Source of the DNA: Gammaproteobacteria bacterium
Lineage (GTDB): Bacteria > Pseudomonadota > Gammaproteobacteria > Pseudomonadales > Halieaceae
Assembly (NCBI GenBank): GCA_024742415.1
Contig: JANSYN010000001.1
Span: 124,001 to 188,000, forward strand
Length of the DNA: 64,000 nt
Reading direction: 5' to 3'
The first letter of the stretch is position 1, and every line of letters begins with the position of its first letter. This document shows, in pieces, positions 36,481 through 46,220 of this stretch. Both the position numbers and the translations under genes were made by a program. Under the pieces are notes generated by a model, which saw only the letters and a program-made list of their open reading frames with translations, was not told where the DNA came from and searched no databases.

Positions 36481-37647
36481 CTATTGGGTCTTGGTGCCGG
36501 CGTGGGTAGCCTCTATGTTACTGGCATCACCCTGCGCGGAGTTGTCCTGTTGCATGGCTCTGAAGTCAATGACATTCTGTCCACTTTCAACCCATTTCAT
36601 GAAGATCTGGTACCCCACTGCCAGTAGCACGCCACCCAGAAACAGTCCGACCAGCCCGCCCGTGGCCATACCACCCAGTGCGCCGAGCAGGATAACAGGC
36701 ATAGGTGCATCGACGCCCCGTCCCAGCAGCATTGGCTTGAGGACGCCGTCGGCGGCTCCGGCAATGATGAGATAGACCGTCCAGACCACGTTGTGCACCG
36801 TGGAACCGTCACCCACTGTCCACATGTAAGCGATCACCGGCAGTGAGATGATTAGTGCCGGTAACTGGATAATCCCGATAAACATCACGATAGCTGCCAG
36901 CAGGCCTGCGGCCGGTATACCGGCAAAGAGAAAGCCGCCCCCCAGTAGCAGGGCCTGGATCAAGGCAACGCCCAGCACACCGACGGCAATTGAGCGCGTG
37001 GTGCGAGTGGCCAGTGTGTGGACTTCGGTTCCCCCGACTGGCCCGGCGACGCGCACCAGAATGCGATGCATTGCGGCAGAACCGCTCCTGCCATAGGCCA
37101 TCATAATACCGGCAACGATCAAAGAGCCGAGAAAACCCAACACGCCCGTGACCGTGCTTCCTGCTGCAGTGACCACCTGCCCGGCAAGTCCCTCGAATCT
37201 TTCGCGATTGGCCTCTACAAAATTTTCCAGATCGGTTGATGCGCTCAGCCAGGCCGCGTGCACCTTTTCGCCTACGACCGGCCAACCGAGTACTGAATCC
37301 TGCGGTTCCGGGAGCGACAGGGTGCCTGCCTGGTAGGCGTTTCTCACATCAAAAACGAAGGTGATGAAAGATTCGGCCAATACAATAATGGGGCCGCCAA
37401 TCACTAGTATCCCGATGAGAACAATCACCGTTGCCGCTCTTCCCTGGCGCTGATTGAGACGACTGGCCAGCGACTGGTGCAGAGGATACAGCGTTACAGC
37501 AAGTACCATCGCCCATGTCATTAACCCCACAAAGGGACTAAAGATTCTAAAGCACATCAGTAATAGCAAACCGACCAGTGCCAGCCGGATGATGCCGTCG
37601 ACGAATTCCTCCGCCGAAAGCAGATTCTGTTCGCTGTTGTCGCTCAT
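36481..37647 (-). CDS. AI-2E family (TqsA/PerM-like) permease
   Basis: A 388-residue protein with about seven hydrophobic segments and the family pattern: paired N-terminal helices (LALVGLLLLMCFRIFSPFVGLMTWAMVLAVTLYPLH), an extracytoplasmic domain with helical region (about 110-165), and the C-terminal GLVGLFLGGVLLAVGYQIF. Members move autoinducer-2 or act as antiporters; most have no known substrate. ATG 37647 has AGAGGA upstream. It is first in the operon and separated by 14 bases from the outer-membrane factor gene. Confidence 0.88.
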   Translation of the reverse strand: MSDNSEQNLLSAEEFVDGIIRLALVGLLLLMCFRIFSPFVGLMTWAMVLAVTLYPLHQSLASRLNQRQGRAATVIVLIGILVIGGPIIVLAESFITFVFDVRNAYQAGTLSLPEPQDSVLGWPVVGEKVHAAWLSASTDLENFVEANRERFEGLAGQVVTAAGSTVTGVLGFLGSLIVAGIMMAYGRSGSAAMHRILVRVAGPVGGTEVHTLATRTTRSIAVGVLGVALIQALLLGGGFLFAGIPAAGLLAAIVMFIGIIQLPALIISLPVIAYMWTVGDGSTVHNVVWTVYLIIAGAADGVLKPMLLGRGVDAPMPVILLGALGGMATGGLVGLFLGGVLLAVGYQIFMKWVESGQNVIDFRAMQQDNSAQGDASNIEATHAGTKTQ

Positions 37648-37925
37648 TATTGTCGTCCTCTTGAAGACATCACGTGCTGCGGCTTGATCGCTGCCTGGTG
37701 CAATACGTCTACAGTCGGCTAGGGTATAGGTACTTGAATGACTAGTACAGGCTAGGCTCGCGACAGTTCACGGTGCGTCGGGGTATCGGCCTGGCGTCGT
37801 GATGCCACATTGAGAACGTCAAGCAGCCACGGTGTCGGTATTACTTGAGGTTGGGTTTTACCGGTTCTCTAACTTGGACATGCGAGCGTTGCGCCCGATT
37901 GGGTTGCACTGGAATGCGACAGGAT
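37648..37925. other. Gene-free upstream region of the envelope operon
   Basis: Lies between the start of the minus-strand AI-2E gene and the terminator of the TonB-receptor gene. It should hold the operon promoter, reading leftward. I find no convincing -35/-10 pair and no gene. Confidence 0.4.
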
Positions 37926-37960
37926 AAAAAAACGCCCACCGCAGCCAGTGCGGTGAGCGT
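37926..37960 (-). terminator. Rho-independent terminator of the TonB-receptor gene
   Basis: On the minus strand, ACGCTCACCGCA pairs with TGCGGTGGGCGT (one G-T pair) around a five-base loop and is followed by seven T residues, 21 bases after the stop codon. Confidence 0.93.
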
Positions 37961-37981
37961 TGCAAGGAGAACAAAGTGCGA

Positions 37982-40525
37982 TTAGTACTCGTAGGCGACT
38001 TCCAGGCCCCAGGTGCGGGGGTCACCGTAGTTCTCGGTGAGCAGACCCAAATTGGCGCCAAAGTTGATGCCATAGGTTGAGTAGTCTTCATCGGTGAGGT
38101 TTTTGCCCCACAGGGTGAAACGCAGGTTGCCATCGCCGACCTCGATGTTCTCAAGGCTGAGACGCGCGTCAATCACGGTACGTTCGTCCATGACCTGCGG
38201 TTCGTAGATCACCGGCGTGCCGTCGATCACAGCGGTAGAGGCGGCTGTGGTAAACCATTCATCCTGCCAGTTAACGTTGACCCAACCTGTGATTTCGCCG
38301 AAATCGGTGCGTGCAAAGAGGTAGTCTGCATACAGGTTGAACTGGTTGTCCGGTGATGCGCCGCGGTTGGCGAAGTCTTCACCGGGGATGCAGTCAGCAG
38401 GCGCGTTGTCACCACACAGGTCGGGGAATTCCTCGAAGTCACCGTCCAGGTAGGAATAGCTCAGCCCTACGACCATGTCTTCAACAGGCACCACCTGCAC
38501 TTCGATTTCACCACCCCAGCGCTCGGCGCTACCAGCGTTCACGATACGTGTTGTGGGGGTGCCCTCGACAGTCTCAATCTGGCTCACCTGCAGGTCATCC
38601 CACTCGTAGGCGTACAGTGCGGCGTTGATGCGCATGCGGCCATCCAGCCAGTCGCTCTTCATGCCGATTTCCCAGGTCTCAATGGTTTCTTCTTCAAACG
38701 ACGGGCTGTTGAACAACTCGCCGTTGAAGCCACCGCTGCGGTAGCCCGTTGCGTAGCGCACGTAGGTGTTGATGTCGTCCGTGGCCTGGAAGGCGACCGT
38801 CAGGTTGCCGCTGACGTTGTCGAAGCTGTCGTCGTTGACGGCACTGGCAGGCGGCACCGGTGGCGTCAGCACACCGATCTGTGCGGCGTTGTTCCACTCA
38901 ATGTCTTTGTCTTCCTCGGTGTAGCGCAGGCCGCCGGTGATTGCGATGCGATCATCCAGCCACCCCGGTGTCCAGGTGGCCTGGCCGAAAACGGCCCAGG
39001 CTTCGGTTTCAAGCTGGTAGGCCTGCTCACCCACCGGTGCCAGCGGCACCAGCGCCAGTGAAGTGCGGGCGTACTTGGCCTGGTCATCAAAGTAATACAG
39101 GCCGGCGACCCATTCGATGGTGTCGGTATTGCCCAGTACCTGGAACTCCTGGGAGAACTGCTCGTACTCGGACTCACTGTTTTGTGAGAAGTGCAGGGCG
39201 CCGCCCAGTTCATTGATCGCACCCCAGAAGGCGTCGAGGGGGACCTGTGGAATGCCGGGGTCAAAGCCGCTGGTGGCGCCGTAGATTTGCCCCAGTGTGA
39301 GGTGCGCCGTGTCGTTGAAAGCGCCTACGCCGTTGGCATCAATACGGCTGTCGATATCGTCAATGTCGCCCAGGGCGCTGACTTCGACATCGCGGTAGGC
39401 AGTGATGGACTTGAACGTCAGGCCGCTGGTTTCCCAGGCGAGGGTCAGGGAGTGGCCATCGCTCTCAACTTCAGAGGCGGGGGTGATGTCTGCGCCACCA
39501 CCATTGCGGCGGCCTTCACCCTGGGCAATACGCTGTTCATACACGTCAATCGTGCGCTCCAGCGAGGGAATCCAGCGCGATGCGATGCGTGGGTCGGTAC
39601 CTGGAGTGGCGGCAAATGCTTGCGCCTGTGCCAGCGTGCCCTGCAGTGCGGTAACGCGGTCAACATTACCGGCAGCGTCCAGCGGGTTGAAGCCGACCAC
39701 AGCGTCGAGGTTATTGGTTTCGTCCAGCTGGCTGCCGTCATAGGCGTAGTCAACAAACAGTGAGTCGCGGAAGTTCCAGTTCACGGCGAAGCGCCAGGCC
39801 TGACGATCGAGATTGTTGAAATCCTCACCGCCGGAGTCGTTGTCGTAGAAGCCATCGCGCTCGCGCGTTTGCACGCCCAGGCTGGCAGCGAAGGCGCCCA
39901 GGCCGTCACTGGCGTTGCCCAGTGTGGGGGTGTCTACATTGAGCTTGAGGCCGTAGAGGTCGTAATCGCCCACGGTACCGACGGCGCGCAGGCCGAACTC
40001 GCCGGAAGGCTTGCGGGTGATGTAGTTCACCGCGCCACCGGTAGCGTTGCGGCCGTACAGCGTGCCCTGTGGGCCGCGCAGCACCTCAACGCGCTCCAGT
40101 TCAGCAACGTCTACTGAACCACCCGCAAGCTTGCCGATGAAGACGCCATCGAGGTAGGTCGCCACTGCTGGGTCCAGCGACAGGTTGGCGGGGGAGCCGC
40201 CGGAAACACCACGAATGGCCAGGCCAGTGTTGCCGCGGCTGCCCGGTGCGGTGAAGCCGCCAACGCCGGGAATCTGGCCAATCAGGTCTTCAGTATTCTG
40301 GATGCCGCGACGCTCGATAGCGTCTGCGCCCAGCGCAGTGATCGAGATAGGAACGTCCTGGTTGCTCTGTTCACGCTTCTGTGCGGTAACGATGACCTCT
40401 TCCAGCACGGCCGCATGCAGCGCCGGTGTCGGCAGGGCGAAGGCGGCAACCGCCAGTGCGAGTAGCTTGACCGTATTGGCTGGTCTTGCGGCGACAGCAG
40501 GTGAATGACCACTGATCTTCTTCAT
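37982..40525 (-). CDS. TonB-dependent outer-membrane receptor
   Basis: An 847-residue receptor. The signal peptide ends near ALHAA, followed by a TonB-box region (LEEVIVTAQKREQ), the plug domain (DVPISITALGADAIERRGIQ; VEVLRGPQGTLYGRNATGGAVNYITRKP) and a beta-barrel ending in WGLEVAYEY, with terminal aromatic residue. The type resembles receptors of sphingomonads and Halieaceae for large hydrophobic or carbohydrate compounds. I chose ATG 40525 because GGAG is nine bases away; the ATG six bases upstream is too close to it. The ligand is unknown. The adjacent dipeptidase is on the same strand but about 200 bases away. Confidence 0.95.
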   Translation of the reverse strand: MKKISGHSPAVAARPANTVKLLALAVAAFALPTPALHAAVLEEVIVTAQKREQSNQDVPISITALGADAIERRGIQNTEDLIGQIPGVGGFTAPGSRGNTGLAIRGVSGGSPANLSLDPAVATYLDGVFIGKLAGGSVDVAELERVEVLRGPQGTLYGRNATGGAVNYITRKPSGEFGLRAVGTVGDYDLYGLKLNVDTPTLGNASDGLGAFAASLGVQTRERDGFYDNDSGGEDFNNLDRQAWRFAVNWNFRDSLFVDYAYDGSQLDETNNLDAVVGFNPLDAAGNVDRVTALQGTLAQAQAFAATPGTDPRIASRWIPSLERTIDVYEQRIAQGEGRRNGGGADITPASEVESDGHSLTLAWETSGLTFKSITAYRDVEVSALGDIDDIDSRIDANGVGAFNDTAHLTLGQIYGATSGFDPGIPQVPLDAFWGAINELGGALHFSQNSESEYEQFSQEFQVLGNTDTIEWVAGLYYFDDQAKYARTSLALVPLAPVGEQAYQLETEAWAVFGQATWTPGWLDDRIAITGGLRYTEEDKDIEWNNAAQIGVLTPPVPPASAVNDDSFDNVSGNLTVAFQATDDINTYVRYATGYRSGGFNGELFNSPSFEEETIETWEIGMKSDWLDGRMRINAALYAYEWDDLQVSQIETVEGTPTTRIVNAGSAERWGGEIEVQVVPVEDMVVGLSYSYLDGDFEEFPDLCGDNAPADCIPGEDFANRGASPDNQFNLYADYLFARTDFGEITGWVNVNWQDEWFTTAASTAVIDGTPVIYEPQVMDERTVIDARLSLENIEVGDGNLRFTLWGKNLTDEDYSTYGINFGANLGLLTENYGDPRTWGLEVAYEY

Positions 40526-40732
40526 GTGCATGAACTCCGTTAACTGTAATTGTTAGCTTTGGCTGGACAATTCGCCTTGCGGTGCGATATCCATTGCGGG
40601 AGGGCAGGTTACCGTCAGCCGGGTCTGGCAAGAATGGTAATTCCGTTCAGATGCACTAACATTTGAGGTCAGTTGCGGGCCGTGGCTGCTTGCGGGGGTG
40701 ATTCCCGCTCCTGGGCACTGGGCAGCGGGAAG

Positions 40733-41902
40733 TCAGTTGGCCTGGGGCAGGTTGGCCGCCAGCAGGTTGATCATGTTCAGCCCCATTACCTTGCGAATTT
40801 CAGTTTCGCTGAAGCCCTGCGCCAGCATCTGCGCGGTGAGCAGCAGCAGTTTGGAGGTATCAAAGGGGGTGGTGACGGTGCCGTCGTAGTCTGAGCCCAG
40901 GGCGACGTGGTCCTCGCCCAGCAGGTCGATGCCATAACGGATGGCGTCAACAATGGCACCCACGCTGGTGTCGCAGACGGCGGCATCCCAATAGCCCACG
41001 CCCACCAGGCCTCCCGCGCTGGCGATGGCCTGCATGGTCTCATCGCTGATGTTACGAGGCGTCTGGCAGTGGCCCTGGAATCCGCTGTGGCTGACGATCA
41101 CCGGTCGCTGCGTGCGCGCAAGCACATCGCGCACAACCGCTTCGGAGGAGTGGGCAACATCAATAATCATGCCCGCGGCCAGCATACTGTCGACCGCCAG
41201 GCGGCCAAATGCGGTCAGTCCGGTACCGCTTTCACCGTGCAGCGACCCGCCGAGTTTGTTGTCGAAGAAGTGCTGTAAACCGATGATACGAAGCCCGGCG
41301 GCGTAGAGGCGGTCGATGTTGGCAAGATCGCCATCCAGCGCATGTGCCCCCTCGGTGCCGATCACCGCACCGACGACCGTTTCGCCGTTCTCCCGACGTC
41401 GCAGCAGATTGGCAAGTTCTGCCTGGTTGCGCACCAGTTGCAGCTGATCAGGATTGCTCGAGGCGATAGTGTGCAGCTTTTGCGCCTGGTAGAGTGCGCG
41501 CTCGGTGAGGCTGCCCCAGGTGGCTGGCGGCCAGCGCTGGGCCAGGGCCAGTAGCGTGATGTTGTCGCGCGCATCGCTGGCGTTTTGCTCGTAGTTTTGC
41601 CCTGCGGGTGACTTGGTCACCGACGTGAAAACCTGCAACGCCACATTGCCATCGACCAGACGTGGCAAATCCACATGGCCCCTGCTGGCGGCCTTGCGCA
41701 GGTCCCGATGCCACAATGTGCTGTCGGTATGCAGGTCACCAATGAGCAGAGTCTGGTGCAGGGCCCTGGCAGCGTCGGTGACCTGTGGCTCGGCGCCGGG
41801 CTGCACTTGATTCATGCTGCGTTCCAGGATTCCCGGCAGCAGTGCAAGGAGCAGCAGGCAGATCGACAGCAGGACAGTGATGGGTAGCAGCAAGCGTTTC
41901 AT
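40733..41902 (-). CDS. Membrane dipeptidase (peptidase family M19), secreted or anchored
   Basis: A 389-residue renal-dipeptidase-type zinc enzyme that cleaves dipeptides, often with D-amino acids. An N-terminal hydrophobic segment (about 4-26) suggests periplasmic location. Metal-site motifs are visible: GDLHTDSTLW (HxD), GTEGAHAL, the bridging His region DVAHSS, HSGFQGHC and LGSDYDGTV. Length is usual for the family. TATACT at 41936-41931 on the minus strand may be a -10. It may feed products to peptidoglycan or peptide turnover; nothing nearby defines the substrate. Confidence 0.92.
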   Translation of the reverse strand: MKRLLLPITVLLSICLLLLALLPGILERSMNQVQPGAEPQVTDAARALHQTLLIGDLHTDSTLWHRDLRKAASRGHVDLPRLVDGNVALQVFTSVTKSPAGQNYEQNASDARDNITLLALAQRWPPATWGSLTERALYQAQKLHTIASSNPDQLQLVRNQAELANLLRRRENGETVVGAVIGTEGAHALDGDLANIDRLYAAGLRIIGLQHFFDNKLGGSLHGESGTGLTAFGRLAVDSMLAAGMIIDVAHSSEAVVRDVLARTQRPVIVSHSGFQGHCQTPRNISDETMQAIASAGGLVGVGYWDAAVCDTSVGAIVDAIRYGIDLLGEDHVALGSDYDGTVTTPFDTSKLLLLTAQMLAQGFSETEIRKVMGLNMINLLAANLPQAN

Positions 41903-42275
41903 GGGTCAGTCCGTTTAGTATTATGTGTTCAGTATAAGTGACGGGGCACCACCCACGGTAGCGGGGCTGGTAGTATAGTGCGTAGTGCGTATGCTGGTGG
42001 GGTGGTTTCACGCTCAGGGCGATTGCGCGGTGTCCTGCGCAGCACGCTCGCACCGTCAGGCGCAGATCTATGGTAAACACCGCAGTCTTCAGGGGGCAGC
42101 CGGAGAATGCGCGCTTTGAAACCTACTGGCCACTGACACGCAGACATGATGAAAACGACACAAGTAGGTTCAACAGACGTAGCGCGTATCCCGCCGACAC
42201 GTTCGCTCATAGCCACGGTATGCCACGGCCTGCTGCGCCGCGCGTTGCCTTCAGACCGATCATGAGCCACCGTTC
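41903..42275. other. Intergenic region between dipeptidase and glycosyltransferase genes
   Basis: This 373-base divergent region has an AT-rich patch near 41915-41940 and a TATAGT at 41974-41979. A 69-codon plus-strand frame ending inside the glycosyltransferase start has no ribosome binding site or recognisable product. I see no RNA gene. Confidence 0.4.
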
Positions 42276-43205
42276 GTGACTGATGCAACAGGCTGCTCAG
42301 CCAGCCTCTCCCTGGTTCTGGTGACGCACAATGGGTGGCAGCACACTGCTGCCTGCCTTGCGCAGGTGTTCGCACAGTCTTTCGCCGCTCCGCTGGAAGT
42401 CATCGTGGTTGATAATGCCTCGAGCGACGGTACCCCGGAGAACATCCGCAACGCGTTTCCGCAAGTGAAACTGATTGAGTCCGCGGCCAATCTCGGCTTT
42501 GGCGCGGCGTGCAACCTGGGGCTGGAAGACGCAGCGGGCGATTTTTACGTGTTGCTCAATAATGACGCCCTCGTTGATGCCGGGCAGTTGGAGGCACTGG
42601 TGCAGGCGTACCAGCGGCACGGTCTCAATGGCATTTATACGGCGCGTATCGTGGATGCAGACGGTGCCGAGGAGGCATCGTGCTTCCGCCAGATTACGCC
42701 GGCAGATTTACTCATCGATACCTTCATGCTTATGAGCACTGCGCTGGCCAGGCACAGTTATGCGCTGGCAGAGCGTGATGAGGAGGCGCTGGATATCGCT
42801 GCCTGCTCCGGGGCGTTCTGCCTGTTTCCGCGTGAACTTTGGCAGCAGACGGGCGGTTTTGACGAGCGATTCTTCATGTACTACGAAGACATGGACCTGT
42901 GCCAGCGTGCCAGAACGCTGGGTTACGGTGTTTATGTGAATACGCGCATCACGCTGTTGCACAAGGGCGGCGGGTCCGCGCCGGGTAACGTGTGGCGCGC
43001 GCGTATTGTGGATGCGTCGCAACGGCTGTTTTACCACAAGCACTATGGCAGCTGGGGCCTGTTTGCCGCGCGGCTGCACCAGGTCCTGCGCAGTACTGTT
43101 CGTGCCATTATTCATGGCGCGTTTGCACTAAACGCTCGACATCGGGAGTTGAGCAGCATGCATGCGCGTCTTGCGCTTGATGCCCTGGTGGGCGCGCGGC
43201 CCTGA
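42276..43205 (+). CDS. Glycosyltransferase family 2 (rhamnosyltransferase-like)
   Basis: A 309-residue cytoplasmic GT-A enzyme. It has VVDNASSDGTPENI (nucleotide-binding Asp), the metal-binding YVLLNNDALVD motif, an ACSGAFCLFPRE region and the acidic YYEDMDLCQRA motif typical of WcaA/RfbF-type transferases. The start is GTG 42276, without a strong Shine-Dalgarno. It is the first of three consecutive genes that probably add sugars to a surface polysaccharide. Donor and acceptor are unknown. Confidence 0.88.
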   Translation: MTDATGCSASLSLVLVTHNGWQHTAACLAQVFAQSFAAPLEVIVVDNASSDGTPENIRNAFPQVKLIESAANLGFGAACNLGLEDAAGDFYVLLNNDALVDAGQLEALVQAYQRHGLNGIYTARIVDADGAEEASCFRQITPADLLIDTFMLMSTALARHSYALAERDEEALDIAACSGAFCLFPRELWQQTGGFDERFFMYYEDMDLCQRARTLGYGVYVNTRITLLHKGGGSAPGNVWRARIVDASQRLFYHKHYGSWGLFAARLHQVLRSTVRAIIHGAFALNARHRELSSMHARLALDALVGARP

Positions 43206-43359
43206 TTCGGGCGGGTGCCGCGCTGCCAGCGCTGGCGACGATTCTGTGATCCGCTTCAACGGGTGTGCGAATTATTCCCCCGGCGCACCCCCCATTTGGC
43301 GCAAAATCAGGTATCGTTTTGCGCCATTAGCCGGCTATCAGGGATCTCGCGCGCGTTCC

Positions 43360-43689
43360 ATGGGACAGAAACTGCACTACCTCCGGGACAGGTTCGTCAA
43401 CGCGCTTGCTATGTTACGCAGCGGCCAGGGCAAACTGTTCCTCACCAGCGCGCAGGTTGAGTACGCCAAGCGCCAGCACGAAGTTCTCAATTTTATCGCC
43501 AGAAAGACCGGCGTAAAGCTGATCAACAGGCCCGATTCAGCCTTCGTCAACCAACGCAAGGTGGTGCCCCCCAGCTACCGTCCAACGCGTCTGCAGCAAT
43601 CCGCTGCAGACAATGTGAGCCCTGAACTCGGCGCAGAGATCCGCGACATCCTTGCCGCAATGCCCCTGCCGGAACGCAACGCCGAATGA
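43360..43689 (+). CDS. Small hypothetical protein in glycosyltransferase cluster (109 aa)
   Basis: A basic, helical protein (MGQKLHYLRDRFVNALAML; then EYAKRQHEVLNFIARKTGV) of no recognised family, with no membrane segment. The stop overlaps the next gene by four bases (ATGA), which supports a real, coupled frame. The start is uncertain: GTG 43246 would add 38 residues including WRKIRYRFAPLAGY, which look plausibly coding. Its place between two transferases suggests an accessory role in glycan synthesis. Confidence 0.55.
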   Translation: MGQKLHYLRDRFVNALAMLRSGQGKLFLTSAQVEYAKRQHEVLNFIARKTGVKLINRPDSAFVNQRKVVPPSYRPTRLQQSAADNVSPELGAEIRDILAAMPLPERNAE

Positions 43690-45767
43690 GCATCGTCCCT
43701 TCCGTCACTGTATTGGCGATCTGCCATAACGACAGCGCGACGCTGGTGGCGGCAGTGGGCGCCTGTCTTGCACAAACTATCCCCGGTCAGCCCGCCGACG
43801 TCGTTGTGGTGGACATGGCCTCCAGTGATTCATCGGTTGCCATGGTGCGCGAACACTTCCCGCAGCTTACCGTGTTGGCCTGCTCTGAGGCCAATTACGC
43901 AGCCGCTGTCAATGCGGGGATCGCCGCAACCAGCGGTGATTACGTTGCGCTGGTTGACTGCCGGACGGCATTGGAGCCGGATTGGCTTGCTCAGTTGCTG
44001 CCTGCCATAGAAGGCCAGGAAGCCGTTGGCGCAGTGCACGGAACCTTGCTGGCAACTGATGGCGTGCGTCTTGCCAGTGAAATCTGGCAGCCCGACCAAT
44101 CTGCCGGCAGTATCGAACGTTTCCCGCTGCTGTTCTCGCGTCACTGCAGTAACCAGGTTGGAAGTTGGGACGAGCAGCTACTGTGCGCTCTGGAGCACAG
44201 CGACTTTATTCTGCGTTGCCAGCAGCAGGGCTTCGCACCGCACCGGGTTGCGGGGGCGGTTGCGCAGCGGCTGCCACAAAGTGCGGCTGACTCGCGCGAG
44301 GAGCGCTATCTTGCAGCGCGCAATCAACTGTACCTGACGGCAAAGCACAGCCCTCGCGCGCTTGTGCAGGCGCTGGAGACATCCACTTTTTACGCGGCAG
44401 GCGAGTTCGACAACCTCTACCGTGCGTTGCTGTTTGCCGTGCGGGCCTATTGCAAGGAACACACGGTGACGCAGTCGCGTGTCCTGCTCAGCGAGTTGGC
44501 GGACAGCCTGCCGCTAATCCTGGGCGATATCAGTAGCCGCAATTTCTTTTCCCAGTTGGAGCTGCAACTGGGGCTGCGCCGTATTCGCGTTGGTATTTAT
44601 GACCACGCAGGGCATTTTGCCGGTGGTGGGCAGCGCTACATGGCGGATCTTGCCGCATTGATACAAGATCGCTATGACGTGACTTATCTGTTTAACAAGG
44701 ACGTCTCGCTAGACAAGTACGCCGACTGGTATGACATTGACCTGTCCCGCTGCAAGTCCAGAACTATCCCGATTGCCTTTTTTGAGGAGAGAAACTGGTA
44801 CACCCCGGATGAGGCGATGGTCAGCCCATTGAAGAACAACGTGTTCGATGTGGTGTCTGCACAAACCGTGGACTACGACATCTTCATCAACACCAATATG
44901 CTGGGCAAGGTCAATCCACTCGCGCTGCAGTCAATTTTTATCTGCCATTTTCCCGACAGGTATCCTGATCACTATTTTCAGGTTCCCAAGTATGACCACC
45001 TGGTGGTCAGTGGCGAGTATTCCCGGCAGTGGGTGCGCAAACGCTGGAATCTGGAGCCTACCTTTAAACTGTACCCGCCGGTTAACATGGTTGGGGAGCA
45101 CAGTTCTCCCGATCATAAAGACAAAATTATACTGTCGGTGTCGCGTTTTGAAGTGACGCGCTCGAAGAAGCAACTGGAGATGGTCAAGGCCTTCAAGGCG
45201 CTGTGCCGTGCTTATCCTGAAGCGTCTGCGGGCTGGAAGCTCATTCTTGCAGGTGGCAGTACGCCACAGAATCCGTATCTCGACATCGTGCGCAATGAAG
45301 CTGCCGGGGCCGATGGTGCCATCGAGATCAGGGCCAACGCGGCGTTTGCGGATATCTGCGACCTTTACCGCAGAGCGCGGATCTTCTGGCATGCCTGCGG
45401 TCTTAACGAGAAGCGCCCGGAGCGCGTTGAGCACTTCGGTATGACGACCGTCGAGGCCATGCAGAACTACTGCGTGCCTATTGTCATTGACGGCGGTGGT
45501 CAGCGTGAGATCGTCGAGGACGGCAAGTCGGGGTTTCGCTTTTCCAGCGTAACAGCGCTATGCGAGCACAGCGTGCGGGTCATGTGTGACGAGAAGCTCT
45601 CGCGAGAAATCGCTGTTGCTGCCTATGAGCGCAGTCAGCGATTCAGTCACGATGTCTTTCGCAAAAAGCTCGAGGAACTGCTTGCGGTGGTGGAGCGGGA
45701 ATTGCTCGGGCAGGAAGTTCTTCAGGATGGCCAGCCACAGGATTCTGCCTGGCAACCCGGTAGTTGA
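43686..45767 (+). CDS. Two-domain glycosyltransferase (GT2 + GT4)
   Basis: A 693-residue fusion. Residues about 5-260 are a GT-A family 2 domain (VLAICHNDSATLVAAV; VVVVDMASSDSSV), where the usual DxD is DCR and may be degenerate. Residues about 300-680 are a GT-B family 4 domain (IYDHAGHFAGGGQRYMADLA; ILSVSRFEVTRSKKQLEMVKAF; EHFGMTTVEAMQNYCVPIV with the E-x7-E donor motif; GGGQREIVEDGKSGF). It would add one or two sugars in surface polysaccharide synthesis. ATG 43686 overlaps the stop of the preceding gene. A terminator lies at 46119. Confidence 0.88.
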   Translation: MSIVPSVTVLAICHNDSATLVAAVGACLAQTIPGQPADVVVVDMASSDSSVAMVREHFPQLTVLACSEANYAAAVNAGIAATSGDYVALVDCRTALEPDWLAQLLPAIEGQEAVGAVHGTLLATDGVRLASEIWQPDQSAGSIERFPLLFSRHCSNQVGSWDEQLLCALEHSDFILRCQQQGFAPHRVAGAVAQRLPQSAADSREERYLAARNQLYLTAKHSPRALVQALETSTFYAAGEFDNLYRALLFAVRAYCKEHTVTQSRVLLSELADSLPLILGDISSRNFFSQLELQLGLRRIRVGIYDHAGHFAGGGQRYMADLAALIQDRYDVTYLFNKDVSLDKYADWYDIDLSRCKSRTIPIAFFEERNWYTPDEAMVSPLKNNVFDVVSAQTVDYDIFINTNMLGKVNPLALQSIFICHFPDRYPDHYFQVPKYDHLVVSGEYSRQWVRKRWNLEPTFKLYPPVNMVGEHSSPDHKDKIILSVSRFEVTRSKKQLEMVKAFKALCRAYPEASAGWKLILAGGSTPQNPYLDIVRNEAAGADGAIEIRANAAFADICDLYRRARIFWHACGLNEKRPERVEHFGMTTVEAMQNYCVPIVIDGGGQREIVEDGKSGFRFSSVTALCEHSVRVMCDEKLSREIAVAAYERSQRFSHDVFRKKLEELLAVVERELLGQEVLQDGQPQDSAWQPGS

Positions 45768-46118
45768 CTCTGTCGCCTTCTGGTCCAGTTATTCCGGCCA
45801 GGTGTTTGTCACTAACGCGGGACTGGCGCTGGCGGCAGTAGACCAGTTAACAAACCCGCGTGCAGAAGTGATGGCCCTGGCTTGACGCAACCAACCCCTT
45901 CTATGTTCAGCACCGAACGGTACCACAGCCAGGCCAGCGCCCCGGTCAACCTTTTACTTGCCCGATGGGTGATTCTTTGGGCGCGGTACGCCTTTAGTGG
46001 CAGCCCGCAGAAAAGCGATTTTTTCGTCGCGGACAGGGCCCAGATCAATTGCCCTGGCGGCGCTGGCCAGGGCTCGCAGGTGTTGTCCCAGGCGCAGAGG
46101 TATACAGCGCTTCGATGC
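45768..46118. other. Gene-free stretch after the glycosyltransferases
   Basis: Several frames of 60-100 codons exist on both strands but none has a ribosome binding site, a domain or a start in a sensible place. I see nothing functional up to the terminator. Confidence 0.45.
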
Positions 46119-46138
46119 AAGCGCCCGGGGCGTTTTTT
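46119..46138 (+). terminator. Probable Rho-independent terminator
   Basis: AAGCGCC pairs with GGCGTTT (one G-T pair) over a CGG loop, followed by a T run. It separates the glycosyltransferase genes from the polyamine operon, although it is 350 bases from the last stop codon. Confidence 0.6.
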
Positions 46139-46177
46139 GTGGTCAGTCGCGCTGCTTGATTTGCGGTGAATTTGACT

Positions 46178-46206
46178 TTGCTTTGTCACTCATGGAGTTC
46201 TAGAAT
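46178..46206 (+). promoter_or_regulatory. Candidate promoter of the polyamine operon
   Basis: TTGCTT (46178-46183), a 17-base spacer, and TAGAAT (46201-46206; one mismatch from consensus). Transcription from about 46213 would give a leader of roughly 110 bases before speA. Confidence 0.5.
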
Positions 46207-46220
46207 CGCCGTTCTTTTTG

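Noticed and set aside
42070-42279. 69-codon plus-strand frame before the glycosyltransferase
   Set aside because: No ribosome site or domain, and it only overlaps the next start by chance.
45882-46169. 95-codon frame between the glycosyltransferase and speA
   Set aside because: No ribosome site; a probable terminator lies within it; composition looks random.
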